64,000 nucleotides of DNA from NCBI GenBank assembly GCA_963693285.1, contig OY848919.1, positions 10,845,461 to 10,909,460 of the forward strand. Direction: 5' to 3'. Origin of the DNA: Xestospongia muta (taxonomy: Eukaryota; Porifera; Demospongiae; Haplosclerida; Petrosiidae). The position numbers were made by a program, and so were the translations under genes. Under the pieces are notes generated by a model, which saw only the letters and a list, made by a program, of their open reading frames with translations, did no database searches and was not told the DNA's origin. Positions 21,337-31,101 of the stretch are shown in pieces; the stretch's first letter is position 1, and every line of letters begins with the position of its first letter.

Positions 21337-23481
21337 TTAAACAAAATTAAACACTCTTATATCATGAAGTTCTATAAAATTGACAATATGTGGAGGTAAG
21401 CAGTTTTTATATGGAATATCAAATTGAAGAATAGTTTTTGCAACAAGGCAAGACAAATCAAGAGGTGTGTCAAGCTCAAGAATATTAATAAGAGCAGGAC
21501 TTTTTAGAACAAAGCCAACATCCAACTGATCTACAGCATCAACATGAGCTCCAAAATTTAGAAAAATGCCTATACTAGACAAAGCAATAGATTGATCCCA
21601 ATTACAACTTAACATAATGGCTAATGAAAGGGGTCGACAACCTCCATACAAGCTTGGAGAATTAACAAGTTCCTTACCGCCACACTGAAGTATGTACTTA
21701 ATAAATTTGACAGGATCAGTGCAGTTTGCTGTAAAAGCAAAACTTATTGCTGAGCATAAGTTGTAACTGTCATTAGGACGTTTTGCTAATGTTAGGGTAG
21801 GAGGACAGTGGCAGATGTATCGATGTATAATGTCCTTTGCTAATGGACTTAAGGAATCAGCTTCAATCCAACTGTTGAGTATGGTAAAAATAAATGAATA
21901 GAAGGGTCGAAGGAGTATAGGAGTATTATGTGAATGAGGACGAAATTGTTGAATTATTTCGTTTATTAATATTATTGTTTCTATAACATTAAAAAGTACT
22001 TCTTCTCCTAATGTTGTCCATGATTTTCCTAGCACATCTTTAAAACTCACTAATGATTGCGTTAAAAATAGGCACTGCTCTATTAGTGGAAGAATAAAAT
22101 GAGGATCATAGACTAACTTAGCTTTGTGTCTGCGACAAATAGACAAGAAAAGTTCAGACATCTTTACTAGCAGACTAACAGTGCCCTTTCTGTCACTAGC
22201 ACAATTATCAGGGTGGAGGCCAACTCCAATATAACCCACAATATAATTTAAGAATGATAAGTATCCTTTTTCAACCATTAATTCTGTTAACAGGATCAAC
22301 TGAGGTAAATTGACTGCTTCAACACCATTGAGCTCTGTCTGTAACAGTAAGATAATATCAAAAGATTCTTTAAAATTCTGTAAATTTTGTTGTCTAAAAT
22401 TTAGCAGTTCTTGCAGAATGTTTCTTTCCAGTTGAAGGTTGCACGTTGCTCTATCACTTAATGATTTGAGCTTTTTAATTGTATGAAACAGTGTTATCAA
22501 AGCAACTACTTCTGCTCTTACAATATCAGGACATTGTGGATGATTAATGAGAAGTGTGACTATAGAATGACCTTGCTTTGATTTTGAATATTTGCCACTT
22601 AAATAGTATAGTTCTAATGGTTCAGTTGATTCCTGAATTGGCCATGGAATTGTGGAAGTGTTTTGAAACAAAACATCCGCCTGAAGTTGTAAAAGGTACA
22701 ACAAAGCATCATTGTTACCTCCTAATATAGCATAGGGAAGAGCAGTGAAACCAAAATCATCAGTGAGATGAATGGAAGCTCCTTCTTTAATAAGACGATG
22801 AAGCAATAATGGGGCTCTTAATGAGGCATACATTAGAGGAGTCATGCCACATTGAGCTCTGTGGTTAAGGTTAGCACTTTTAGAAGCAAGCAATGACAGT
22901 ATTTTAGGTCTCGTCTCAATAGATATACTCTTGTATTCACAGCTACATTCCACTAACGGCTGGCAATTATACTCGCAGCATGCCATCAATGGAGTAAGCT
23001 CACAACAGTCAGTCATATCAACTGATGCACCAAATTCTAACAACACATTAACTACATCTATGTGACCACTTGCTGCAGCATAACATAACAAAGTTCTAAC
23101 TTGTTTACTTTGACAGGGTGGTTGATACATAGTGGTGTGTTGGTGTAAGTTATTAAAAAGAAATGCTTCCACATTACCTTTGTTTGAAGTAAGGTCTTTG
23201 TTATTAATTGATATGAGACTGTCTATATTCCACATGTTCGGATACGTTTCTAAAAAGTACTGGAGTACATCAGCCCTGTTGTGTAGACATACCATGGCTA
23301 AAAAAACATCAAGTCCTGAGGAGAAGGTACCTAGAGCAACAGTGAGGTTTTTCATCGAAACGAATTTCTCATACATAACACGCCATTCATCTTCAGTAGC
23401 ATGTAACATATCCATTAAGTAGCTGTAGTCCGTGTTGCTCAATATCCATGAACCATCCATTTTGAATGGGGTGTCACACAT
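21337..23481 (-). CDS. Divergent Fem-1-like ankyrin repeat protein (714 aa)
   Basis: This intronless gene is only distantly related to the + strand Fem-1-like genes. An ankyrin block covers about residues 125-310, including RTLLCYAAASGHIDVVNVLL, CGMTPLMYASLRAPLLLHRL and DDFGFTALPYAILGG. A long helical middle follows (about 320-590). Then comes a C-terminal ankyrin-like pair (LNFGAHVDAVD) and a terminal box, LDLSCLVAKTILQFDIPYK to LPPHIVNFIELHD, matching the box of the other genes and of Fem-1. It starts at ATG 23481. It probably shares the ligase-adaptor role, but the N-terminal 120 residues are unlike the other copies. Broken copies lie at 32855-33690 and 36005-36180. Confidence 0.8.
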   Translation of the reverse strand: MCDTPFKMDGSWILSNTDYSYLMDMLHATEDEWRVMYEKFVSMKNLTVALGTFSSGLDVFLAMVCLHNRADVLQYFLETYPNMWNIDSLISINNKDLTSNKGNVEAFLFNNLHQHTTMYQPPCQSKQVRTLLCYAAASGHIDVVNVLLEFGASVDMTDCCELTPLMACCEYNCQPLVECSCEYKSISIETRPKILSLLASKSANLNHRAQCGMTPLMYASLRAPLLLHRLIKEGASIHLTDDFGFTALPYAILGGNNDALLYLLQLQADVLFQNTSTIPWPIQESTEPLELYYLSGKYSKSKQGHSIVTLLINHPQCPDIVRAEVVALITLFHTIKKLKSLSDRATCNLQLERNILQELLNFRQQNLQNFKESFDIILLLQTELNGVEAVNLPQLILLTELMVEKGYLSFLNYIVGYIGVGLHPDNCASDRKGTVSLLVKMSELFLSICRRHKAKLVYDPHFILPLIEQCLFLTQSLVSFKDVLGKSWTTLGEEVLFNVIETIILINEIIQQFRPHSHNTPILLRPFYSFIFTILNSWIEADSLSPLAKDIIHRYICHCPPTLTLAKRPNDSYNLCSAISFAFTANCTDPVKFIKYILQCGGKELVNSPSLYGGCRPLSLAIMLSCNWDQSIALSSIGIFLNFGAHVDAVDQLDVGFVLKSPALINILELDTPLDLSCLVAKTILQFDIPYKNCLPPHIVNFIELHDIRVFNFV

Positions 23482-23734
23482 AAACTATGAATATTAATTA
23501 TAGAGCAACACTGTGAACTTTGACCTAGATCATTATAGGTTTAAGTGTGTCTTTTAAGTGTTAGTTTAAATGCTGTAATCTGGTAATATATTTACAACAT
23601 ATACAAATAGACGCTATCTCTAGACAACATTTACTCTATGCCTTGTGGGCAGCAAAGCTACTGCAATGAATCTACTTAAGTTTTAGGGGTGGGAATCAAA
23701 GATTTCCTGTTGAACATAAATAAGCATTTGCAAG

Positions 23735-24430
23735 ATGAATCACAATTGATATTTATGTAATAATATACCTTCTAATCTGCTAGAAAAATGCTCAGGAGTT
23801 GCTCTATGAGTTGTATTATGGAGTTTATTTGCTCATATTCTAACATTATACAGTTCTGGCTTCATCCTTTTTGGTCCTATATCATCTTCCGGTATATTGA
23901 TGTGAGTTATCTTGGTTTTGTTCTCTGTATTGTACGGGGCTTATGTTTCTTGTTGTACCCATTAGCTGGTATTTTAGCTGATATGTACTGGACAAGACAT
24001 TGTTAATATGGGGATTATATTTGACAGAGAAAGTAGAAAATGTTAAAACATTTCTACAAATTGTTTTATTGCTCATATCTTTGACAGGCTTTCAATTCAC
24101 AAATGATATTGTCACAACTTCTAAACATATTAACAATCTTACTGTCAATACTACATCATCTGAGCTTTTCATGCTTTACTTATATTACACTTGACACCTT
24201 GGAATAAGTACTCTTGGTGTTTAATTGGAATTCCTTTGTATCAGTCATTATTAAGAAACATATTCAAATAATATATTGAGCACGTTTAAAAGATATACAT
24301 AGGTCTACTTTGGGCACTGGTAGCTCTACTGTTGTTACAAGTACTACAAATAGCTTTTATAAATCATGGTGATTTCCACTCTAGATGCCCTAGTACTTCA
24401 CTACCAACCACATTTTATACATTAGAGAAG
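23735..24430 (+). pseudogene. Decayed + strand SLC15-like transporter
   Basis: It is a broken copy of the subfamily at 33977, 36527 and 41514. The start (ATG 23735), the helix 1-2 region (LTLYSSGF equivalent, frameshifted) and DVSYLGFVL...YPLAGILADMYWTR can be followed. A large deletion then joins directly to the central VENVKTF segment at about 24027. Further scraps continue to about 24430. Several stops and frameshifts interrupt it. No functional product is expected. Confidence 0.82.
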
Positions 24431-24799
24431 GATGTTATCTCTATAATACCCAAGCAACAAACTTCGATTAGGACTTAAATTAACTTTTAAAAGGAGCTAG
24501 TTAATATCTTTTACTTTCATTATCAAGAAAATACAGTTGATTATAACAAGTAGAAGCATGTTTTGTAAAAACACTATTTTATCCTAAAATCTGTAGGTCA
24601 TGTAGTTATTGTATTCCAGCTGTTAAGGAAAATGTAGACATTTTTATTACAAAGAAAGTATGTCAATTTTGATGTTGCTTTTTTACTAAATAATGTTAGT
24701 TGTGATTAAAGACATATTGGTATACATTAACAACTGAAATAATTGTCTTAAATAACACTTTCATTCATAAATTAGGTAATAAATGTCATGACATAAAAA
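24431..24799. other. Intergenic segment, repeated downstream
   Basis: It resembles 28010-28430 and, in part, 30880-31100. Each lies just beyond the 3' end of a - strand transporter, so it is part of the duplicated unit. No gene is seen. Confidence 0.55.
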
Positions 24800-26320
24800 T
24801 CAATCTGTGAATTCCGATGTCATTGACAGTCCCATTTCTCTCCTATACTCCACTTCCTGTTCAATATATCTCTCATAATGTTCCTCAGCTATCACATGTA
24901 TGTTAACTTCATTTTCTCTAACTCGTAACTTGTAACGTTTAGCTAGTACCGAAAAGACTATCAGAATAATAAGAACAAGCACAATAATGTACACGTAATA
25001 AGAAAGACTTTGACAAATTATATTACCTTTACATTTTAAAAGAAACTTGCCAGTAATACCTAAAGCATAGCCAATAGCAAATGCTGCAAACCACAGTCCA
25101 ACCATTAATCCTCTCATTTCATGTGGGGACTGAGCTATTGTTAACTCCAAAGATGTTGGAAGAATCAAAGCAAATGAGACTCCATATAAAATATCAGGAA
25201 TAATGATTGCTTTGTATGACATTGTGTTTAGTTGAAAATAATCTTTGCAAACAAACATAATGACATAATAAAGTTCAACAGTTAAAGCAAAAACAAGTCC
25301 TAAACCAATTCTCCTAAGCATACTTGGAATGCACTTACGGAATATTTGAGATAGTGACAGAAGAATGAAAAGAATTGCAATAGAGAAGTATAATGAATCA
25401 TAAAGTATAAAACAAGAAATAAATTGTGATATCTCATATGACACATGATGATTCTTTAATTCATGTGCACACATAAGACCTACCATGGAAATAAACAGAG
25501 GTATTAATCGTAGTACTGTCTTAACATTTTCTACCTCTTCTTCAGAGAAAGGTCCACCATATTTTTCTTTACCCAAGTCTAGTCTTGAAGGGTAATCCTC
25601 CTCCCAGTAGGTTAAAGCACTACGATTTTTGGGATACTTGTTTCTCCTAGCATAGTTTACGACTTTACAAATTAATTTGACAGGATTAATAATGTTAGGT
25701 GGAGTATCCAGCCAGTGTTTAAACAGAAAGTTACTAACTATGACAATACACAAAGCCACCCCTGATATTACATAGGACACTATTACAAACTGCTTAATCA
25801 AGCACTTTCCAAGGTTATCAATGACATAAACAATTAGTATGCTTAGGGAGTGCCAATAAATAACAGCACTTAGTTTATCAGCAGAGGCACCAATTAACTG
25901 ATCAAAATTGAATTGAATGATATTGGAGCGAAAGCAACAATAGCCAATTACTTCTAAAATGTATACAACACCCAAAACTACCAAATATAATATGTCAACG
26001 TTCATAAATGTCTTGAGAATAGTTGCCACACCACATATTATCCAAGATACAAATGACAGATATACACCAGCAATGATAGTATTATATCTACCAGTCTTTA
26101 TATCAGCAAGTAGACCAAAAATTGGAAAAAACACAAAAACCAGACAATATGCAATATCACCTACAACATTATAAATTTTAATTTGGCTGTGAAAGTAACT
26201 TCCTACCACAAAATAGTTCATTGAATTGATCTGAAGGCACATTAAGGCATCCCAGAAGATAATAAGTATCACTGACAAAGAACTTACACATTGAACCTTT
26301 CTCGCAAGAAAAAAATTCAT
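24800..26320 (-). CDS. SLC15/POT-like transporter (506 aa)
   Basis: This intronless MFS/POT-type transporter has GLLADIKTGRYNT, RSALTYWEEDYPSRLDLG, YGGPFSEEEVENVKTVLRL and IAQSPHEMRGLMVGLW, with about 12 hydrophobic segments and a tail ending EFTD. ATG 26320 is chosen because it aligns with the starts of the paralogues and has A at -3. The frame is open upstream, with an ATG at 26338 (weaker context) and another at 26551. That extension has no counterpart in the paralogues, so it is probably chance. ExxER is absent from helix 1 (FWDALMCLQINSMNYF). It is very similar to the gene at 28437-29957. Substrate is unknown. Confidence 0.87.
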   Translation of the reverse strand: MNFFLARKVQCVSSLSVILIIFWDALMCLQINSMNYFVVGSYFHSQIKIYNVVGDIAYCLVFVFFPIFGLLADIKTGRYNTIIAGVYLSFVSWIICGVATILKTFMNVDILYLVVLGVVYILEVIGYCCFRSNIIQFNFDQLIGASADKLSAVIYWHSLSILIVYVIDNLGKCLIKQFVIVSYVISGVALCIVIVSNFLFKHWLDTPPNIINPVKLICKVVNYARRNKYPKNRSALTYWEEDYPSRLDLGKEKYGGPFSEEEVENVKTVLRLIPLFISMVGLMCAHELKNHHVSYEISQFISCFILYDSLYFSIAILFILLSLSQIFRKCIPSMLRRIGLGLVFALTVELYYVIMFVCKDYFQLNTMSYKAIIIPDILYGVSFALILPTSLELTIAQSPHEMRGLMVGLWFAAFAIGYALGITGKFLLKCKGNIICQSLSYYVYIIVLVLIILIVFSVLAKRYKLRVRENEVNIHVIAEEHYERYIEQEVEYRREMGLSMTSEFTD

Positions 26321-26869
26321 GGTGATTTTCTTAAGCATCAACACTAAAGTTGCTACAGTATTCACTAGAATTGTCTTCTTTATCACCAATAATGTGTATT
26401 TATTATTGTTACTTAACTTGTTTATCATATTGCATGAAGTTGTTCTTTCTGTATACTGAAGTTTAGAAAACTCCATACATGTATGAAATTTCATCAAAGT
26501 ATTGTGCATATTTAGAGAGACTTTACAAGGTATCTTAATACGTGCATTCATATAGTTGTTAATTAGACATAAAATTAAGGATACAAAGACATACTTGACA
26601 AACACAACTTTCTAATAATTAGAGAAATTCTCATAATTCATACAAATCCGACACCTTAATAGTGGTATGATGATTTAAAGAACTTTATCACTTTTATTTA
26701 CTAAGTCCTATAATTTTAGAACATGTACTGTAGATAAGTAAGTTTTATAAATGAAATATTGACCCACATGGTTTTAACAGCTATGTAGTCATATCTTTAA
26801 AATGGTCAATTATACTAATACTGTTAGCTATAGTTGATTTATTAGCTATTTTGTTCATGAGTGCACTCT
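26321..26869. other. 5' flank of transporter, duplicated
   Basis: It is the upstream region of the 24800-26320 gene and closely resembles 29958-30460, upstream of the 28437 gene. No gene is seen. Confidence 0.55.
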
Positions 26870-26938
<69 letters not shown>

Positions 26939-26940
26939 AT
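26870..26940. repeat. TA microsatellite, about 70 bases
   Basis: An almost pure TA run. It is absent from the paralogous flank near 30460, so it arrived after the duplication, possibly with the adjacent hairpin. Confidence 0.9.
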
Positions 26941-26950
26941 ATACTTTGAT

Positions 26951-27110
26951 GATCTGATTTGTGAAAAGGGACCACTGTTAAAAACATCTTTAAAAAATTT
27001 TGTATACATACTGTTGCTATATATATACACAACTGTTCATGATAACTATATGTATACAAAATTATCTTTTGAGGTGTTTTAACAGTGGTCCCTTTTCACA
27101 AATCAGGTCA
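26951..27110. mobile_element. Hairpin element with 30-base perfect inverted arms
   Basis: 26954-26983 and 27077-27106 are perfect inverted copies (CTGATTTGTGAAAAGGGACC and ten further bases), with flanking partial pairing and a loop of about 90 bases. The paralogous flank near 30460 lacks it, so it is a recent insertion together with the TA run. This fits a foldback or MITE-like element. Confidence 0.65.
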
Positions 27111-27299
27111 CAAATGTTTTGACAGAAGTGGTCCCTAATTGCAACTCATATATATATGTATCATAAATTTCCCCAACATTGAAATATATTTTGCTTATTG
27201 AGTTGACCAAATTCATTCATTCATATTATGTTAACTTTGAAAAACACTCATTCTGCATGCATAACAGTAATTGACATTATCAATCTCTTTATTATTTGT

Positions 27300-27440
27300 G
27301 AAGTCATTATCCCATGACCTTGGGGTGGGGTCTACATACAAGAGTAGACTATTAATTTCCTGTGAGAAATAGTAGCATACCGTTAAAAATAGCTAGGAGC
27401 TTCTAGAGTGGTGTTATGGAGTCTGTTTGAACATAACACC
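27300..27440 (+). pseudogene. Relic of the 5' end of a + strand SLC15-like gene
   Basis: It matches the promoter-proximal and first coding bases of the gene at 41514 (GGGTGGGGTCTACAT, then AGGAGCTTCTAGAGT and TTATGGAGTCTGTTTG). It breaks off after about 15 codons. The TATATA element present before the 41514 gene is missing. Confidence 0.7.
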
Positions 27441-28436
27441 GTGGCAGTTATATTGGTATTATATTGTATATCTATAATGGTAACAAATTGCTTAATTTAA
27501 CTTTATTTTCTCTCATGTGACCTGAATGTTTAGCTAGTACCAAAACACTATTAGTATTATTAGAACACCCATGATATGATATAAGAGTGGAAAAGGTCCA
27601 GTAACTAAGAGACGAGAGTGAACAGGGCTATCTCTAGGACAATAGGTGCTTTAGAAAAATGAAAAATAGCTAGTCCTGAGGGTAACTGGGAAAGTATTGA
27701 AGATACCACATGACATTCCAAATTGTGAAAGTCAGTAGGTAGTGAAAATAATGACTGAAAAGAATCAGTTATAATAAGCAAATTAAAGGAAGATACTCAT
27801 TATAAAGATTCTCATAATTTTTCGAAGAGCATACTTTCAATCCTTGGTGACATACTCCTTTATTGTCAGGTATTTGGACAAATGTTAAAATATTAATATT
27901 GAAGTATTCTACGCAAGCAGACATAAACATTTAGAAAATGTATGTTAATATTAGTAGTCACAGTATTATATTTTGTGTATTGTTTACAACACATTACCAA
28001 ACATGAGGTCATACTTTTAATATTTGAGGTATTAGACTGATTTTTAAAAGGAACTAGTGTGTTTCTACTATCCTTTAGTTTTATTACCAACAAAACACAG
28101 TTGTTTTATTATAATTTCACATATACATTAGAGTGTAGGATGGACTGACTATTTCTTATACTTCTTGTATAATTGCTCCTGCTGGTGGTGCTTCATAACA
28201 AGTAAAAAAGCATGATTTGTAAAAAACTATTTCATCCTAAAATCTGGAGAACATGTAGTTAACAGAGAACACAAATATGTTATTATAACAAAGAGGGTAT
28301 GGCTATTTTGATGTCACATTTTTATCAGTTAATGTTAGTTTCTGATTGAAGACAAATTGGCATGCATCAACAACTGAAATAATTGTTTTAAAAATGCTTT
28401 AATTTATTAATTATGTACTAAATATTATGACATAAG
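27441..28436. other. Intergenic region with transporter scraps
   Basis: At 27505-27570 a short stretch resembles the 3' coding end of the - strand transporters (equivalent to TTTAGCTAGTACCAAAA), interrupted by indels. From about 28010 it matches the 3' flank of the neighbouring transporters. A repeat at 27430-27500 also occurs at 30733-30805 and about 43995-44060. No intact gene is seen. Confidence 0.5.
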
Positions 28437-29957
28437 TCAATCTGTGGATTCTAATGTCATTGATAGTCCCATTTCTCTCCTGTACTCCACTTCCTGTTCA
28501 ATATATCTCTCATAATGTTCCTCAGCTATCACATGTATGTTAACTTCATTTTCTCTAACTCGTAACTTGTAACGTTTAGCTAGTACCAAAAAGACTATCA
28601 GAATAATAAGAACAAGCACAATAATGTACACGTAATAAAAAAGACTTTGACAAATTATATCACCTTCACATTTTAAAAGAATTTTGCCAGTAATACTTAA
28701 AGCATAGCCAATAGCAAATGCTGCAAACCACAGTCCAACCATTAATCCTCTCATTTCATGTGGTGATTGAGCTATTGTGAACTCCAAAGATGTTGGAAGA
28801 ATCAAAGCATGTGAGACTCCATACAAAATTTCAGGAATAATGATTGCATTATATGATAATGTGTTCAGTTGAAAATAATCTTTACAAGCAAACATAATGA
28901 CATAATAAAGTTGAACAGTTAAAGCAAAAACAAGTCCCAGACCAATTCTTTTAAGCATACTTGGAATGTACTTATGGAGCATTTGTGATAGTAACAGAAG
29001 AATGATAAGAATTGCAATTGAGAAGTATAATGAATCATAAAGTATAAAACAAGAAATAAATTGTGATATCTTATATGATACATGATGTTTCTTTAATTCA
29101 TGTGCACATATAAGACCTACCATGGAAATAAATAGTGGTGTTAATCGTAATACTGTCTTAACATTTTCTACCTCTTCTTCAGAGAAAGGTCCACCATATT
29201 TTTCTTTACCCAAGTCAAGTCGTGAAGGGTAATCCTCCTCCCAGTAAGTTAAAGCACTGCGATTTTTGGGATATTTGTTTCTCCTAGCATAGTTTAGTAC
29301 TTTAGCAATGAGTTTGACAGGATTAATAATATGAGGTGTAGTATCCAGCCAGTGTTTAAATAGGAAGTTAGTAACAATGGCAATACACAAAGCCACCCCT
29401 GATATTACATAGGACACTATATCAAACTGCTTAATCAAGCACCTCCCAACTCCAACAGCAACATAAACAATTAGTATGCTCAGAGAGTGCCAATAAATAA
29501 CAGCACTTAGTTTATCAGCAGAGGCACCAATTAACTGATCAAAATTGAATTGGATGATATTGGAGCGAAAGCAACAATAGCCAATTACTTCTAAAATGTA
29601 TACAACACCCAAAAGTATGAAGTACAATATGTCAATGTTCATAAATGTCTTGAGAATAGTTGCCACACCACATATTATCCAAGATACAAATGACAGATAT
29701 ACACCAGCAATGATAGTATTATATCTACCTGTCTTTATATCAGCAAGTAGACCAAAAAATGGAAAAAACACAAAAGCCAGACAATATACAATATCAGGTA
29801 TAACATTATACATTTTAACTTGGCTGTGATAGTAGCTTGCTACCATAAAATAGTTCATTGAATTGATCTGAAGGAACATTAAGGCATCCCAGAAAATAAT
29901 AAGTATCACTGACCAAGAACTTACACATTGAACTTTTCTCACAAGAAAAAATTTCAT
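28437..29957 (-). CDS. SLC15/POT-like transporter (506 aa)
   Basis: This intronless paralogue is closest to the gene at 24800-26320. POT signatures are intact: GLLADIKTGRYNT, RSALTYWEEDYPSRLDLG, YGGPFSEEEVENVKTVLRL, IAQSPHEMRGLMVGLW. The tail EEHYERYIEQEVEYRREM ends ESTD. ATG 29957 aligns with the family start and has A at -3; another in-frame ATG is at 29975. Helix 1 (FWDALMFLQINSMNYF) lacks ExxER. Both its 5' and 3' flanks are duplicated with the neighbour, so this is a tandem duplication of a unit of about 3.6 kb. Substrate is unknown. Confidence 0.87.
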   Translation of the reverse strand: MKFFLVRKVQCVSSWSVILIIFWDALMFLQINSMNYFMVASYYHSQVKMYNVIPDIVYCLAFVFFPFFGLLADIKTGRYNTIIAGVYLSFVSWIICGVATILKTFMNIDILYFILLGVVYILEVIGYCCFRSNIIQFNFDQLIGASADKLSAVIYWHSLSILIVYVAVGVGRCLIKQFDIVSYVISGVALCIAIVTNFLFKHWLDTTPHIINPVKLIAKVLNYARRNKYPKNRSALTYWEEDYPSRLDLGKEKYGGPFSEEEVENVKTVLRLTPLFISMVGLICAHELKKHHVSYKISQFISCFILYDSLYFSIAILIILLLLSQMLHKYIPSMLKRIGLGLVFALTVQLYYVIMFACKDYFQLNTLSYNAIIIPEILYGVSHALILPTSLEFTIAQSPHEMRGLMVGLWFAAFAIGYALSITGKILLKCEGDIICQSLFYYVYIIVLVLIILIVFLVLAKRYKLRVRENEVNIHVIAEEHYERYIEQEVEYRREMGLSMTLESTD

Positions 29958-30612
29958 TATGATTTTCTTAAGCATCAAGACTATAGTTGCTACAATATTC
30001 ACTTGTCTTGTTTATCACCAATAATGTGTATTTATTATTGTTACTTAACTTGTTTATCATATTGCATGAAGTTGTTCTTTCTGTATACTGAAGTTTAGAA
30101 AACTCCATATATGTATGAAAATTTGATTAACGTATTGTGCATATTTAGAGAGACTTTACAAGGTATCTTATGACTCAAGTTCATATAGTGGTTAGTTAGA
30201 CTTAAATTAAGGATACAAAGACATACTTGACAAACAAAACTTTGTAATAATTAGAGAAATTTTAAAAGACTTTATCACTTTTATATATTAAAGTCCTATA
30301 ATTTAATAATTTATAGCATGTACTGTAGATAAATAGATTTTATACATGAAATATTGACCCACTTGGTATTAATGTAGTCATATCTTTAAAATGGTCAATT
30401 ATACTAATACTGTTAGCTATAGTTGATTTATCAGCTATGTTGTTCATGAGTGCAGTCTTTATATAATCATAAATTTCCCCAACACTAAAATACATTTACT
30501 TATTGAGTTGACTAAACTTATTCATTTACATCATGTTAACTTTGAAAAACATTCGTTGTATATACATAACAGTATTTAGCATTACCAATCTCTTTATAAT
30601 TTGCGAATTTAT
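29958..30612. other. 5' flank of transporter, duplicated
   Basis: It resembles 26321-27300 without the TA run and hairpin. No gene is seen. Confidence 0.5.
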
Positions 30613-30744
30613 TATCCCATGACCTTGGGGTGGGGTCTACATACAATAGTAGACTAATAATTTCCTGTCACAAATAGTAGGAAGCTCTCAATTCCGTCAA
30701 AAAATGTTTAGAGTTGTGTTATCGAGTCTGTTTGAACATAACAC
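30613..30744 (+). pseudogene. Second relic of the 5' end of a + strand SLC15-like gene
   Basis: It is the duplicate of the relic at 27300-27440: CCATGACC and GGGTGGGGTCTACAT followed by a damaged start of coding sequence (GAGTTGTGTTATCGAGTCTG). The TATATA element is missing here too. A scrap resembling the 3' end of - strand transporters follows at about 30803-30862. Confidence 0.65.
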
Positions 30745-31101
30745 TGTGGCAATTACTATGCATATGGTATTACATTGTATATCTATTATGATAACAAATT
30801 GCTTAATTTAACTTCATTTTCTCTCACATAACTTGTAATGTTTAGCTAGTACCAAAAACATTATTGATAATTACTCCTGCTAGTGGGGCTTCATAACAAG
30901 TAAAAAGCATGATTTGTAAAAAACTATTTCATCCTGAAAGTCTGGAGAACATGTAGTTGAATATGTTATTATAACAGAGAAGGTATGGCTATTTTGATGT
31001 CACTTTTTTATTAAGTAAAAGTTGGCATGCATCAACAACTGAAATAATTGTTTTTAAAATGCTTTAATTTATTAATTATGTACTAAATATCATGACATAA
31101 G

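Noticed and set aside
26321..26605. An N-terminal extension of up to 95 residues on the transporter at 24800-26320
   Set aside because: The frame is open but begins at a non-ATG codon. The in-frame ATGs at 26551 and 26338 give sequence with no counterpart in the paralogues, while ATG 26320 aligns with them and has a better context.
26781..27082. Open frames on both strands rich in Tyr-Ile repeats
   Set aside because: They are translations of the TA microsatellite and have no family features.
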